Source: an uncultured Xanthobacteraceae bacterium (lineage in GTDB: Bacteria; Pseudomonadota; Alphaproteobacteria; Rhizobiales; Xanthobacteraceae). From it: 6,377 bases of DNA. Below the pieces are notes generated by a model. It did not search any database. It was not told where the DNA came from and saw only the letters and a list, made by a program, of their open reading frames with translations. Location: NCBI GenBank assembly GCA_955652195.1, contig CATPBC010000110.1, positions 1-6,377 of the forward strand, read 5' to 3'. Positions 1 to 5,972 of the stretch are shown one piece after another; the stretch's first letter is position 1, and each line of letters starts with the position of its first letter. Both the position numbers and the translations under genes were made by a program.

Positions 1-1
1 A

Positions 2-184
2 TTTCTCGACCGCGAGCTGAAAGACCGGCCTTACATCGCCGGCGCGGATTACACCGTGGCCGACATCACGGCCTTGGTCGCCGTCGACTTCATGCGGGTA
101 TCGAAGCTTGCCGTGCCGGATACACTCGGCAATCTGCAGCGCTGGCATAAAGCGGTTTCGGGTCGCCCGAGCGCCGCGGCGTAG
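2..184 (+). CDS. Glutathione S-transferase, C-terminal fragment (5' end outside window)
   Basis: The reading frame enters from the left edge and ends at TAG, giving the last 60 residues of a protein. The segment YIAGADYTVADITALVAVDF is the characteristic GST C-terminal helical domain: 'YIAG..YT.AD' carries the conserved N-capping box (T-V-A-D) and hydrophobic staple of the core helix. It is followed by a final helix containing 'LQRWHKAVSGRPS', the usual end of bacterial GSTs. GSTs conjugate or reduce electrophilic substrates with glutathione in the cytoplasm. The thioredoxin-fold N-terminal domain that would define the class and catalytic residue is missing, so subclass and substrate cannot be given. 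The gene converges with the small minus-strand gene at 203-358, leaving only 18 bases between the stops. Confidence 0.9.
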   Translation, partial: FLDRELKDRPYIAGADYTVADITALVAVDFMRVSKLAVPDTLGNLQRWHKAVSGRPSAAA

Positions 185-187
185 TGC

Positions 188-217
188 TTAGCGAAGTAGC
201 GTTTAGCGAAGCGCCGC
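188..217. repeat. Short imperfect tandem repeat, 15-base period
   Basis: TTAGCGAAG occurs at 188-196 and again at 203-211, 15 bases apart, with partly similar flanks (AGCG after the first, CGCC after the second). It lies between the converging GST and small membrane-peptide genes. The second copy supplies the TAA stop of the minus-strand gene. No terminator-like stem with a U-tract is visible here. It is probably a local slippage duplication. Confidence 0.45.
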
Positions 218-358
218 TCGCGGAGCGATATCGGCGATCCCGTAGCCATCGCTCGACGTCGCGACGCCGGGCCGGGTGGTGAGAAACACAATCCCAATCA
301 GGCCAATCGCGACATAGAGTGCCGCGCAGGTCCAGATGCTACGAATATAATTGCGCAT
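203..358 (-). CDS. Small single-pass membrane peptide, 51 aa, unknown function
   Basis: A 51-residue frame starts at ATG 358 (MRNYIRSIWT...) and ends at TAA 203. A well-placed Shine-Dalgarno AAGGG lies 7 bases upstream of the ATG. Residues 2-6 are positively charged, and residues about 8-27 (IWTCAALYVAIGLIGIVFL) form one continuous hydrophobic segment. A polar tail (TTRPGVATSSDGYGIADIAP...) follows. This suggests a single-pass inner-membrane peptide, N-terminus inside, although an uncleaved signal sequence is also possible. A match to the EcfG general-stress promoter lies at 391-416, placing transcription start roughly 25 bases before the ATG. Promoter, ribosome site, start and hydrophobic segment line up, so I regard it as real despite its size. 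I do not recognise a family, and no function is proposed. Confidence 0.62.
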   Translation of the reverse strand: MRNYIRSIWTCAALYVAIGLIGIVFLTTRPGVATSSDGYGIADIAPRAALR

Positions 359-390
359 CGCGCCGCCCTTGATCTGCCATCGCTCGGCCT

Positions 391-416
391 AACGCCGAAT
401 CCCGGCGGCAAGTTCC
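391..416 (-). promoter_or_regulatory. EcfG-type (general stress response) promoter, site 1
   Basis: On the minus strand GGAAC (416-412) is followed by 17 bases and CGTT (394-391). This is an exact match to the alphaproteobacterial EcfG consensus GGAAC-N16-17-CGTT, the sigma factor released by the PhyR-NepR partner switch. It points at the 51-aa membrane-peptide gene; the last T of the -10 element is 32 bases before the ATG, with a Shine-Dalgarno between. Assignment is by consensus match only. Confidence 0.72.
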
Positions 417-431
417 GCAAGATTGTCATGC

Positions 432-456
432 GGCGCCGAAAAAATGATTCGGCGTC
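432..456 (-). terminator. Hairpin, possible terminator of the 545-1276 gene
   Basis: CGCCGAA at 434-440 pairs perfectly with TTCGGCG at 448-454. The stem extends by a G-T position and a G-C pair (432-433 with 455-456), and the loop is 7 bases (AAAATGA). Read on the minus strand it lies 89 bases after the stop of the DUF6065-like gene and 15 bases before the EcfG -35 element of the next gene, a sensible place for insulation. No U-tract follows the stem on the minus strand (only the loop is T-rich), so it is not a canonical intrinsic terminator. Confidence 0.35.
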
Positions 457-544
457 TTCGTGCATCTATATGGACCGGCAAAACGACTTCCGCAGTGACG
501 AAAGTCACAACGCGCGGCGAGCGGATTGGTTATCCCCGCCGGGA

Positions 545-1276
545 TTAGCCTTCGCGTTCGCGCGCCTTGGCCGCGCGCAACAGGTGCCGATAGGTGCCGT
601 CAAATTCGGTATCGGTGCGTGACGTCCAGGTGGTATCGGCCGCGAGCGTGGGGCGGCTGCCGTGGATGCGGCGGCCACGGATTTCCCGCTCCGCGGCTTC
701 TTCATCACCCATCGCCACCAGCGTGAAGTCAGCCGTCACTGGCAAAATCAAAATCTGCAGCATCGGTTCGCCGGGCCGAAAGATGTGGGTGCGCCCCTCG
801 ACCGGTGTTTTAAAAACGACGAACGAGATCATCGGCCACCATTCGGTGCGCAACAGCGCCGGAACGGCGATCGGAACGGTGTCGGTAGGATCGGTATAGA
901 ATCGCGGATGAGGTTCGGTGCGGACGGCCCAGTCTTTTCCGACTTTCAGATCAAGCAGCAGCTGATAGGTATAGTAATCCTGACCGAAGCTGCGGAACGG
1001 CGGCCACATCAGATCGCCGCTGTTTTCGGGATGCGGTCCGAAGTCTCCGTCAAGGACGAGTTTGCCGTCTTTCCTGCTGACCCGAAGTTCGTTGTCATGC
1101 GGGTAGAAGACTTCGATGCCGTATTGCGCGCCTTCGGTGAAGGGCACGCAATGCCAAGCGTATTCCTGCGAGCCGTCGGTACGAGGTTCGGGCTGTCCCG
1201 CCCAGCCCGGCATTTCGAGCTTGGTCCGCCGTGGTGCGAGCCTGGGATTCACCAGGCGGAATTTGACCTCTTGCAT
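545..1276 (-). CDS. DUF6065-like protein of unknown function, 243 aa
   Basis: A full-length frame runs from ATG 1276 to TAA 545. It predicts a soluble, beta-rich protein with no signal peptide or membrane segment. The order of motifs recalls DUF6065 proteins: an aromatic 'YAWHCVPF' stretch (residues 39-46), 'YGIEVFYP' (52-59), a glycine/proline-rich middle, 'EPHPRFYTDP' (121-130), then 'LLRTEWWPMISFVVFKTP' (141-158) and 'F.PGEPMLQILILPV' (166-180). I recognise this layout from memory and have not verified it. The C-terminal 60 residues are charged and probably helical (DEEAAEREIRGRR). Function is unknown. Ribosome binding is modest (GGGACGGG a few bases upstream). It is divergent from the binding-protein gene at 1579, and a CATAAT hexamer at 1295-1290 lies too close to the ATG to be a convincing -10 box for this start. 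Confidence 0.82.
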   Translation of the reverse strand: MQEVKFRLVNPRLAPRRTKLEMPGWAGQPEPRTDGSQEYAWHCVPFTEGAQYGIEVFYPHDNELRVSRKDGKLVLDGDFGPHPENSGDLMWPPFRSFGQDYYTYQLLLDLKVGKDWAVRTEPHPRFYTDPTDTVPIAVPALLRTEWWPMISFVVFKTPVEGRTHIFRPGEPMLQILILPVTADFTLVAMGDEEAAEREIRGRRIHGSRPTLAADTTWTSRTDTEFDGTYRHLLRAAKAREREG

Positions 1277-1578
1277 CGTGCCCGTCCCGATTATGTTGCG
1301 GATTTAAATGCAGCCCCTACGGCGGCCCAGGCTAGAAAGTCCGGCCGCCGAAAAAGAGTTCCCAGGGCGCTCCGTTATGGGCGGCCGTTGCCCCTGGGGA
1401 CGCCGTTATTGAACGATAGCTCGAGGCGCTGCGCCGATCGGCCGCTCTGTTTAAACGGCGGCGAAAGCTGCTATCAGTTGCCGGCACTTGCGCCCGCGCG
1501 CCAGCCGTGACGCAAGACCTGTTCGGTGGGCTCTGCTTAAGCCTTAAAGGACTGCTCGTCACACTGTAGGAGATTGCG
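1277..1578. other. Divergent intergenic region, 302 bases
   Basis: This spacer separates the DUF6065-like gene (leftward) from the binding-protein gene (rightward) and must carry both promoters, but I see no clean sigma-70 pair for either. Visible structure includes an 8-base inverted repeat CGGCCGCC (1342-1349) / GGCGGCCG (1380-1387). It interleaves with CCCAGGG (1361-1367) / CCCTGGG (1393-1399), so the two stems could be mutually exclusive. A short arm pair CTTGCG (1487-1492) / CGCAAG (1511-1516) and two adjacent AT-cored palindromes, GCTTAAGC (1535-1542) and CCTTAAAGG (1542-1550), lie just before the ribosome site of the rightward gene. In such GC-rich DNA these may be chance. No coding frame with protein-like composition was found. 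Confidence 0.5.
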
Positions 1579-2547
1579 GTGTTCTCATTCCGTCCATTCG
1601 CCGGCGTGCTAGGCGCGGTGCTGCTGCTCGCCGCGTCGGCGGCTACGGCCGAGGATTGGCCGACCCGGCCGATCAGAGTGATCAGTCCGTTTCCCGCTGG
1701 AAGTGCCTCTGACACGGTCAGCCGTGTCGTGCTCGACAGCGTCTCCCAACTCGTCGGCCAACCCATGGTCATCGAGACCAAGCCCGGCGCCGGCGGCATC
1801 GTCGGATTTGCCGACGTCGCCAAGGCAGACCCCGATGGCTACACCCTTGTCACCAGTTCGACTTCGCTGGGCACCGGCGCGGTCCTGCATCGCCATCTGC
1901 CTTACGATCCAGTGAAAGATTTAGTCCCGGTCGTGATGTTCGGGGTGCAGCCCAATGTGCTGGTTGCCTCGAAAGAGAGCGGGTTCAAGACCGTCGCCGA
2001 CCTGGTTGCCGCGGCCAAAGCAAAGCCGGGCGCGCTGACCTTCGCCTCCGCCGGCATCGGGTCATCGTCGCATATGGCCGGCGAGCGGTTGCGGCTTGCC
2101 GCCAACATAGACGTTCGCCATGTGCCGTTTCGCGATACCGGGCTGACCGAAGTGATGGCCGGCCGCATCGATTATTATTTCATCCCGCTGGCGGCTGCAG
2201 CTTCTGCGCTCGGCAGCGGCAAGCTCACGGTGCTCGCGGTCAGCTCCCCCAAGCGCGTTGCTTTGCTTCCCGACGCACAATCGATCGTTGAAGCGGGTTA
2301 TCCGAATGCAATTTTCCGCTTCTGGGTGGGACTATCGGCACCGGCGCGTACGCCGCGGCCGGTTATCGACAAAATACATGACGCGACCGAGAAAGCCCTG
2401 CAGAATCCAGCCTTGCGGGAAAAGCTGGCGAAACTCGGCGTCGAGCCGGAGCCGATGAGTGTCGACGCATTCGGCAAATACGTCAGAGACGATATCGCCG
2501 CTACCGCGCAGCTCGCCAAAGAAGCGCACATCGAGCCGCTGGATTGA
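1579..2547 (+). CDS. Bug/TctC-family periplasmic solute-binding protein (tripartite tricarboxylate transporter type)
   Basis: The 322-residue protein has the usual family length. Residues 1-24 are a signal peptide: short basic start, hydrophobic core GVLGAVLLLAAS, cleavage after ATA before EDWP. The mature N-terminus carries the hallmark 'WPTRPIRVISPFPAGSASDTVSR' region (27-49). It is followed by 'VIETKPGAGGIVG' (64-76), 'ADPDGYTLV' (83-91), 'FASAGIGSSSHMAGERL' (155-171), 'HVPFRD' (181-186) and 'AGRIDYYF' (194-201), all standard Bug landmarks. Such proteins bind carboxylates or similar small organic acids in the periplasm and feed TctA/TctB permeases. No permease gene is adjacent, so this is an orphan receptor, common in this family. 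The ligand cannot be predicted. Start is GTG, chosen because TAGGAGA at 1567-1573 sits 5 bases upstream and the signal peptide begins there. Confidence 0.93.
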   Translation: MFSFRPFAGVLGAVLLLAASAATAEDWPTRPIRVISPFPAGSASDTVSRVVLDSVSQLVGQPMVIETKPGAGGIVGFADVAKADPDGYTLVTSSTSLGTGAVLHRHLPYDPVKDLVPVVMFGVQPNVLVASKESGFKTVADLVAAAKAKPGALTFASAGIGSSSHMAGERLRLAANIDVRHVPFRDTGLTEVMAGRIDYYFIPLAAAASALGSGKLTVLAVSSPKRVALLPDAQSIVEAGYPNAIFRFWVGLSAPARTPRPVIDKIHDATEKALQNPALREKLAKLGVEPEPMSVDAFGKYVRDDIAATAQLAKEAHIEPLD

Positions 2548-2564
2548 TCGCCCGCCACGTCATC

Positions 2565-2595
2565 GTCACCGCCGGGCTTAGACCCGGCGGTCCAT
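2565..2595 (+). repeat. Palindromic repeat copy A (REP-like hairpin)
   Basis: The unit reads GTC, a 9-base stem arm (2568-2576, ACCGCCGGG), loop CTTAGA, the matching arm (2583-2591) and CCAT. It is a perfect hairpin located 18 bases after the binding-protein stop. Its inverted partner is at 2613-2642. Units of this design are, from general knowledge, abundant in intergenic regions of Bradyrhizobium and relatives. It lacks a U-tract but may still act as a transcript 3'-end barrier between the converging genes. Confidence 0.8.
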
Positions 2596-2612
2596 CTTGA
2601 CGGCACGACTCT

Positions 2613-2642
2613 ATGGATTGCCGGATCAAGTCCGGCAATGAC
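2613..2642 (-). repeat. Palindromic repeat copy B, inverted relative to copy A
   Basis: On the minus strand this reads GTC, a 9-base arm (2639-2631), loop CTTGA, the matching arm (2625-2617) and CCAT. It has the same architecture as copy A, in opposite orientation, with 17 bases between the two. The three stem positions that differ from copy A are changed on both sides, so the stem is intact. The unit ends 7 bases beyond the stop of the oxidoreductase gene. Together the pair forms a mosaic element between two converging genes. Confidence 0.8.
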
Positions 2643-2648
2643 ACGCGG

Positions 2649-3518
2649 TTATCGGTTCAACAGCGCGATCAGGCTCGACGTGTCCCAGCGCTTGCCGCCC
2701 ATCTTCTGAATTTGCGAATAGAACTGATCGATGAGCGCTGCGACCGGCAAATGCGCGCCATTGCCGCGCGCTTCCGATAGGCAAATGGAAAGGTCCTTGC
2801 GCATCCAGTCCACCGCGAAACCGAAATCGAATTTGCCGGCGACCATGGTTTTGTAGCGATTCTCCATCTGCCAGGACTGCGCGGCGCCTTTGGAGATCGT
2901 GGCGATCAGTGTCTCGATGTCGAGACCGGCCCTCATGGCGAAATGCAAGCCCTCCGCCAGGCCCTGCACCAATCCGGCGATACAAATCTGGTTCACCATT
3001 TTGGCAAGCTGGCCCGAGCCGGAAGCGCCCATCAGATTGCAGGCGCGCGCGTAGGCAGCGATCACCTTTTCGGCGCGTCCGAACGGGCCTTGATCGCCGC
3101 CGCACATCACCGTGAGCACGCCATTTTCGGCGCCGGCCTGACCGCCTGAAACCGGCGCATCGACAAAGTCGAAGCCTCGGTTTTTCGCTTCGCTGTAAAG
3201 CTCGCGCGCGATTTCAGCGGAGGCGGTGGTGTGGTCGACCACAACGGCGCCCTTGCGCACGCCGGCAAAGACGCCGTCCTTGCCGAGCATAACTTCGCGC
3301 AAATCGTTATCGTTGCCGACGCAGGTCATGACGAAATCCTGGGCTTCGGCGGCCTGCTGCGGCGTCGGCGCGCTTTTGCCGCCGTGCTGGCCGACCCATT
3401 TTTCGGCCTTGGCAGAGGTCCGGTTGTACACCGTGACGTCATGGCCGCCCTTCGCCTTGAGATGTCCCGCCATGGGGTAACCCATGACCCCGAGCCCGAC
3501 GAATGCGACCTTTGCCAT
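2649..3518 (-). CDS. NAD(P)-dependent oxidoreductase, 3-hydroxyisobutyrate dehydrogenase family
   Basis: The 289-residue protein has the family's usual length. The N-terminus VAFVGLGVMGYPMAGHLKAKG (4-24) is the signature dinucleotide-binding GxGxxG loop plus the conserved 'GxPMA' turn. 'DAPVSGGQAGAENGVLTVMCGG' (120-141) is the substrate-binding loop. 'GSGQLAKMVNQ' (167-177) contains the expected catalytic lysine K173, and K241 in 'MRKDL' matches the second conserved lysine. Members oxidise beta-hydroxyacids or reduce semialdehydes in the cytoplasm: 3-hydroxyisobutyrate (valine breakdown), tartronate semialdehyde (glyoxylate path), or related substrates. 'NQ' after the lysine rather than 'NN' leaves the substrate open. 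The frame extends upstream to ATG 3560, but I chose ATG 3518: GGAGGA lies 4 bases before it and the protein then begins directly with the Rossmann strand. Confidence 0.93.
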   Translation of the reverse strand: MAKVAFVGLGVMGYPMAGHLKAKGGHDVTVYNRTSAKAEKWVGQHGGKSAPTPQQAAEAQDFVMTCVGNDNDLREVMLGKDGVFAGVRKGAVVVDHTTASAEIARELYSEAKNRGFDFVDAPVSGGQAGAENGVLTVMCGGDQGPFGRAEKVIAAYARACNLMGASGSGQLAKMVNQICIAGLVQGLAEGLHFAMRAGLDIETLIATISKGAAQSWQMENRYKTMVAGKFDFGFAVDWMRKDLSICLSEARGNGAHLPVAALIDQFYSQIQKMGGKRWDTSSLIALLNR

Positions 3519-3556
3519 TGTCTCCTCCAAGGACGATATTGAGCCTCTCGCCGCCC

Positions 3557-3585
3557 TCATGGCCCGGCCGATGCGGGCACGTCAA
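3557..3585 (-). promoter_or_regulatory. Weak sigma-70-like promoter candidate for the oxidoreductase gene
   Basis: TTGACG (3585-3580) is followed 17 bases later by CCATGA (3562-3557). The -35 is good and the -10 is poor. If used, the leader is about 30 bases and contains the strong GGAGGA. Transcription would then start downstream of the alternative ATG at 3560, agreeing with the shorter start. Confidence 0.25.
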
Positions 3586-3600
3586 CAGTGCTGCGCCAGA

Positions 3601-3628
3601 TTGACCCTGCCACTGGCCGGCCTATCTA
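3601..3628 (+). promoter_or_regulatory. Sigma-70-like promoter candidate for mrp
   Basis: TTGACC (3601-3606) precedes a CTATCT/TATCTA element at 3622-3628, a spacing of 15-16 bases; alphaproteobacterial -10 boxes often look like CTATAT. The -35 lies back-to-back with the minus-strand TTGACG at 3580-3585. A start near 3634 would leave a leader of about 23 bases before the ATG at 3657. Confidence 0.35.
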
Positions 3629-3644
3629 GGGCTTTGGATTCTTC

Positions 3645-3652
3645 GGTGATCC
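3645..3652 (+). promoter_or_regulatory. Atypical Shine-Dalgarno for mrp (GGTGATCC)
   Basis: No AGGAG motif precedes the mrp ATG. Instead GGTGATCC, ending 4 bases upstream, is complementary over 8 bases to the 5' part of the anti-Shine-Dalgarno tail of 16S rRNA (GGATCACC). Aligned to the full consensus, the core would sit about 10 bases from the ATG, an acceptable distance. This supports the start at 3657. Confidence 0.4.
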
Positions 3653-3656
3653 GCTG

Positions 3657-4793
<1,137 letters not shown>

Positions 4794-4872
4794 CGACCGC
4801 CACGTTGTCTGCGCGGCCGGAAATGGAATGGCCCGGCAAGAGCGATGCGGCGCATTGAACGCGAAGATAGAG

Positions 4873-5172
4873 TCAATTGGACGGCGGCGAGGAACCGTCT
4901 GCCGTCCGCGAGCGGTCAGCAAGGGCAGAAGCAGTGCGACCCGTATCTTCATGGTCGCTGCCCAAAGCGCTTCTCACGAGGGGATGCTCGCCGGCAACAT
5001 CGTCGATCGCTGTGCTTGCGGCGCGTTTGTGCGCGCGGCTGATACGGTCGGCGAGATTGAGCCAGGCTTCGGCAATGACGAGTAGACGTGTTTTGTCGGC
5101 AATCACCGCGGCCCGTTTTGCCAGATCAAGGCTGGCAGCGGCCCAGCACCGGTACTCGGATTCCAAACTCAT
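4873..5172 (-). CDS. Small helical protein, 99 aa, unknown function (Bradyrhizobium-type)
   Basis: This frame runs from ATG 5172 to TGA 4873; an in-frame TAG four codons upstream fixes this as the first possible ATG start. Residues 5-50 (SEYRCWAAASLDLAKRAAVI...AEAWLNLADRISRA) predict an amphipathic helical hairpin, rich in Ala/Leu with a conserved-looking W37-x-x-L-A-D. The remaining tail (51-99) is polar and low in order. It has no signal peptide or membrane segment. Its core aligns without gaps with the partial protein at 6246-6377 (aromatic-Ala near the start, Trp 27 residues later, then LAD). I recognise the type as one of many short uncharacterised Bradyrhizobium proteins; function is unknown. 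The Shine-Dalgarno is weak (GTGAAG). An EcfG-type promoter sits at 5220-5245, suggesting stress induction. Confidence 0.72.
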   Translation of the reverse strand: MSLESEYRCWAAASLDLAKRAAVIADKTRLLVIAEAWLNLADRISRAHKRAASTAIDDVAGEHPLVRSALGSDHEDTGRTASALADRSRTADGSSPPSN

Positions 5173-5219
5173 TGCTTCACGCTAATGCCCCCACCTCGGA
5201 ACTCGGCACCGAAGTTTAC

Positions 5220-5245
5220 AACGGTCAAAAGGCACGGCCGGTTCC
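5220..5245 (-). promoter_or_regulatory. EcfG-type (general stress response) promoter, site 2
   Basis: GGAAC (5245-5241), 17 bases, then CGTT (5223-5220) on the minus strand gives an exact match to GGAAC-N16-17-CGTT. The end of the -10 is 47 bases before the ATG of the 99-aa helical protein, giving a predicted leader of about 40 bases. No other gene lies between. Confidence 0.72.
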
Positions 5246-5340
5246 AACCTGGGCAGCTCACAGAGGTCGATCGAGAGTGAAAAGTTCGCGTCGTGCGTAT
5301 ATTTTTTGCAACACTCGCTGCCGCCGCCAAAGAGCAAATC

Positions 5341-5373
5341 GAAAAGAAGAGGCCGCCCGAATGAGGCGGCCTC
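5341..5373 (-). terminator. Intrinsic terminator of the secreted-protein gene
   Basis: A perfect 9-base stem GAGGCCGCC/GGCGGCCTC (5349-5357 with 5365-5373) has a 7-base loop. It is followed on the minus strand by TTCTTTTC (5348-5341), a canonical rho-independent terminator. It lies 23 bases past the TAA of the 82-aa secreted-protein gene and separates it from the next promoter at 5220-5245. Confidence 0.87.
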
Positions 5374-5396
5374 AAAGCGTTTAGTGATACCTTTCG

Positions 5397-5645
5397 TTAG
5401 CGATACCACCCTCCGTATCTGTAGCCTCCGTATCCGTAGTCCCACGGACCATGTCGATACGGCTTACAGACGCCGCCCTGGACGGTCCAGCCATTCGGGC
5501 AGCCGTTCCAGGTGCGGCCGCCATAGTAGTTGTAGAGGTGATGATGGCGGTGGCCGATCCAGAAGGCAGCAGCAGGAGCCGCGCTGCCGAGCGCGATCGC
5601 CCCTACCACACCAAGCGTTGCGGCAATTTTCGTTAAGGTTCGCAT
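5397..5645 (-). CDS. Small secreted Gly/Tyr/His-rich protein with two cysteines, 82 aa
   Basis: Start ATG 5645 is fixed by GGAGGA at 5657-5652, preceded by an A-run, with a 6-base spacer; the longer frame to 5705 would overlap the promoter. Residues 1-27 are a clear signal peptide (MRTLTKIAATLGVVGAIALG, cleavage after APAAA). The mature 55 residues contain HRHHH (32-36), 'GCPNGWTVQGGVCKPYR' (48-64) with C49 and C60 spaced for a disulfide loop, and a Gly/Tyr/Trp-rich C-terminus (GYGGYRYGGWYR). Proteins carrying a CP-GWTVQ-GVCKPYR block are, to my recollection, recurrent uncharacterised exported proteins of Bradyrhizobium. A periplasmic or surface location is inferred; His clusters could bind metal, but nothing proves this. 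It is a monocistronic unit with EcfG promoter 5677-5702 and intrinsic terminator 5341-5373. Confidence 0.85.
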   Translation of the reverse strand: MRTLTKIAATLGVVGAIALGSAAPAAAFWIGHRHHHLYNYYGGRTWNGCPNGWTVQGGVCKPYRHGPWDYGYGGYRYGGWYR

Positions 5646-5676
5646 GTGCGTTCCTCCTTTTTTGCTCAAAGGGGAT

Positions 5677-5702
5677 AACGCGGAACCTGGGCGCTGGGTT
5701 CC
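5677..5702 (-). promoter_or_regulatory. EcfG-type (general stress response) promoter, site 3
   Basis: GGAAC (5702-5698), 17 bases, CGTT (5680-5677) on the minus strand is an exact consensus match. The -10 ends 31 bases before the ATG of the secreted protein, almost the same geometry as site 1 (32 bases). Within the spacer, GGTTCC forms a 6-base inverted repeat with the -35 region (5682-5687 with 5697-5702), which may be incidental. Confidence 0.78.
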
Positions 5703-5774
5703 CACCTAAGCATCGAAAATCACAGGACAAATCAGCCCTCGGCGGAAAATAGTTCGTTAAAGCGTTTATTGCTG

Positions 5775-5972
5775 TCAGCCCGATCGGGACGACTGGGCGG
5801 GGCGTTGTGGCGCGTTCTCCGCAGCCTCGAGTTGTTTCGCCTGCCGCTCGAAATCTTCGGCGAGTTCCATGAGCTTGCCTCGCGCCGGGTTGTTCCACGA
5901 CAGACCATTGGCCAGCCGCGAACAAGTCTCGGCTTTGTCCCGGAAATATGCCGCATCCAATGCCGCATCCAT
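5775..5972 (-). CDS. Small helical protein, 65 aa, unknown function
   Basis: This frame runs from ATG 5972 to TGA 5775. GGGGAA (5983-5978) lies 5 bases before the ATG. Residues 7-50 (AAYFRDKAETCSRLANGL...RGKLMELAEDFERQAKQLEA) predict two helices joined by a short Asn/Pro turn (WNNPA, 26-30), followed by a polar tail. The pattern aromatic-x-x-x-A-x-x-C-x-x-L-A, then about 20 residues to L-A-E-D-F, resembles the neighbouring small proteins at 4873-5172 and 6246-6377, with one residue difference in spacing. There is no signal peptide or membrane segment. I know this type as common short uncharacterised proteins of Bradyrhizobium and relatives; function is unknown. Unlike two of its neighbours, it has no exact EcfG promoter upstream. 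Its first eight residues come from a 12-base tandem duplication. Confidence 0.77.
   Translation of the reverse strand: MDAALDAAYFRDKAETCSRLANGLSWNNPARGKLMELAEDFERQAKQLEAAENAPQRPAQSSRSG
5948..5971. repeat. Perfect 12-base tandem duplication at the start of the 65-aa gene
   Basis: ATGCCGCATCCA occurs at 5948-5959 and again at 5960-5971 with no mismatch. On the minus strand it encodes MDAA-LDAA at the protein N-terminus, so it preserves frame. Confidence 0.9.

Noticed and set aside
49..297. Minus-strand open frame of 82 codons across the GST end
   Set aside because: Antisense to the GST fragment and Arg-rich; the 203-358 frame in the same area has the promoter and ribosome site.
495..508. GTGAC-GAAA-GTCAC mini-hairpin
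   Set aside because: Only a 5-base stem with no U-tract on either side and no gene end matched to it; expected by chance at this scale.
861..886. Plus-strand GGAAC-N17-CGGT
   Set aside because: The -10 differs from CGTT, it lies inside the minus-strand gene, and no plus-strand gene follows.
1337..1362. Fourth GGAAC (1362-1358) upstream of the DUF6065-like gene
   Set aside because: The 17-base spacer leads to ACTT rather than CGTT. It fits only the relaxed GGAAC-N19-TT form, which is too common to call.
662..1510. Long plus-strand open frame of 282 codons
   Set aside because: It is antisense to the DUF6065-like gene, is rich in Arg/Pro/His runs typical of a shadow frame, and shows no recognisable motif or ribosome site.
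3519..3560. N-terminal extension of the oxidoreductase to ATG 3560
   Set aside because: The extension would place extra residues before the Rossmann strand and ignore the strong GGAGGA directly upstream of ATG 3518.
4794..4872. Possible terminator between mrp and the converging small gene
   Set aside because: Only weak stems (GCCGG 4816-4820 with CCGGC 4833-4837) and no U-tract on either strand.
5374..5768. Repeated 10-mer AAAGCGTTTA at 5374-5383 and 5759-5768
   Set aside because: Flanks are unrelated and the sites have different contexts (3' of one gene, 3' of another); too short to separate from chance.
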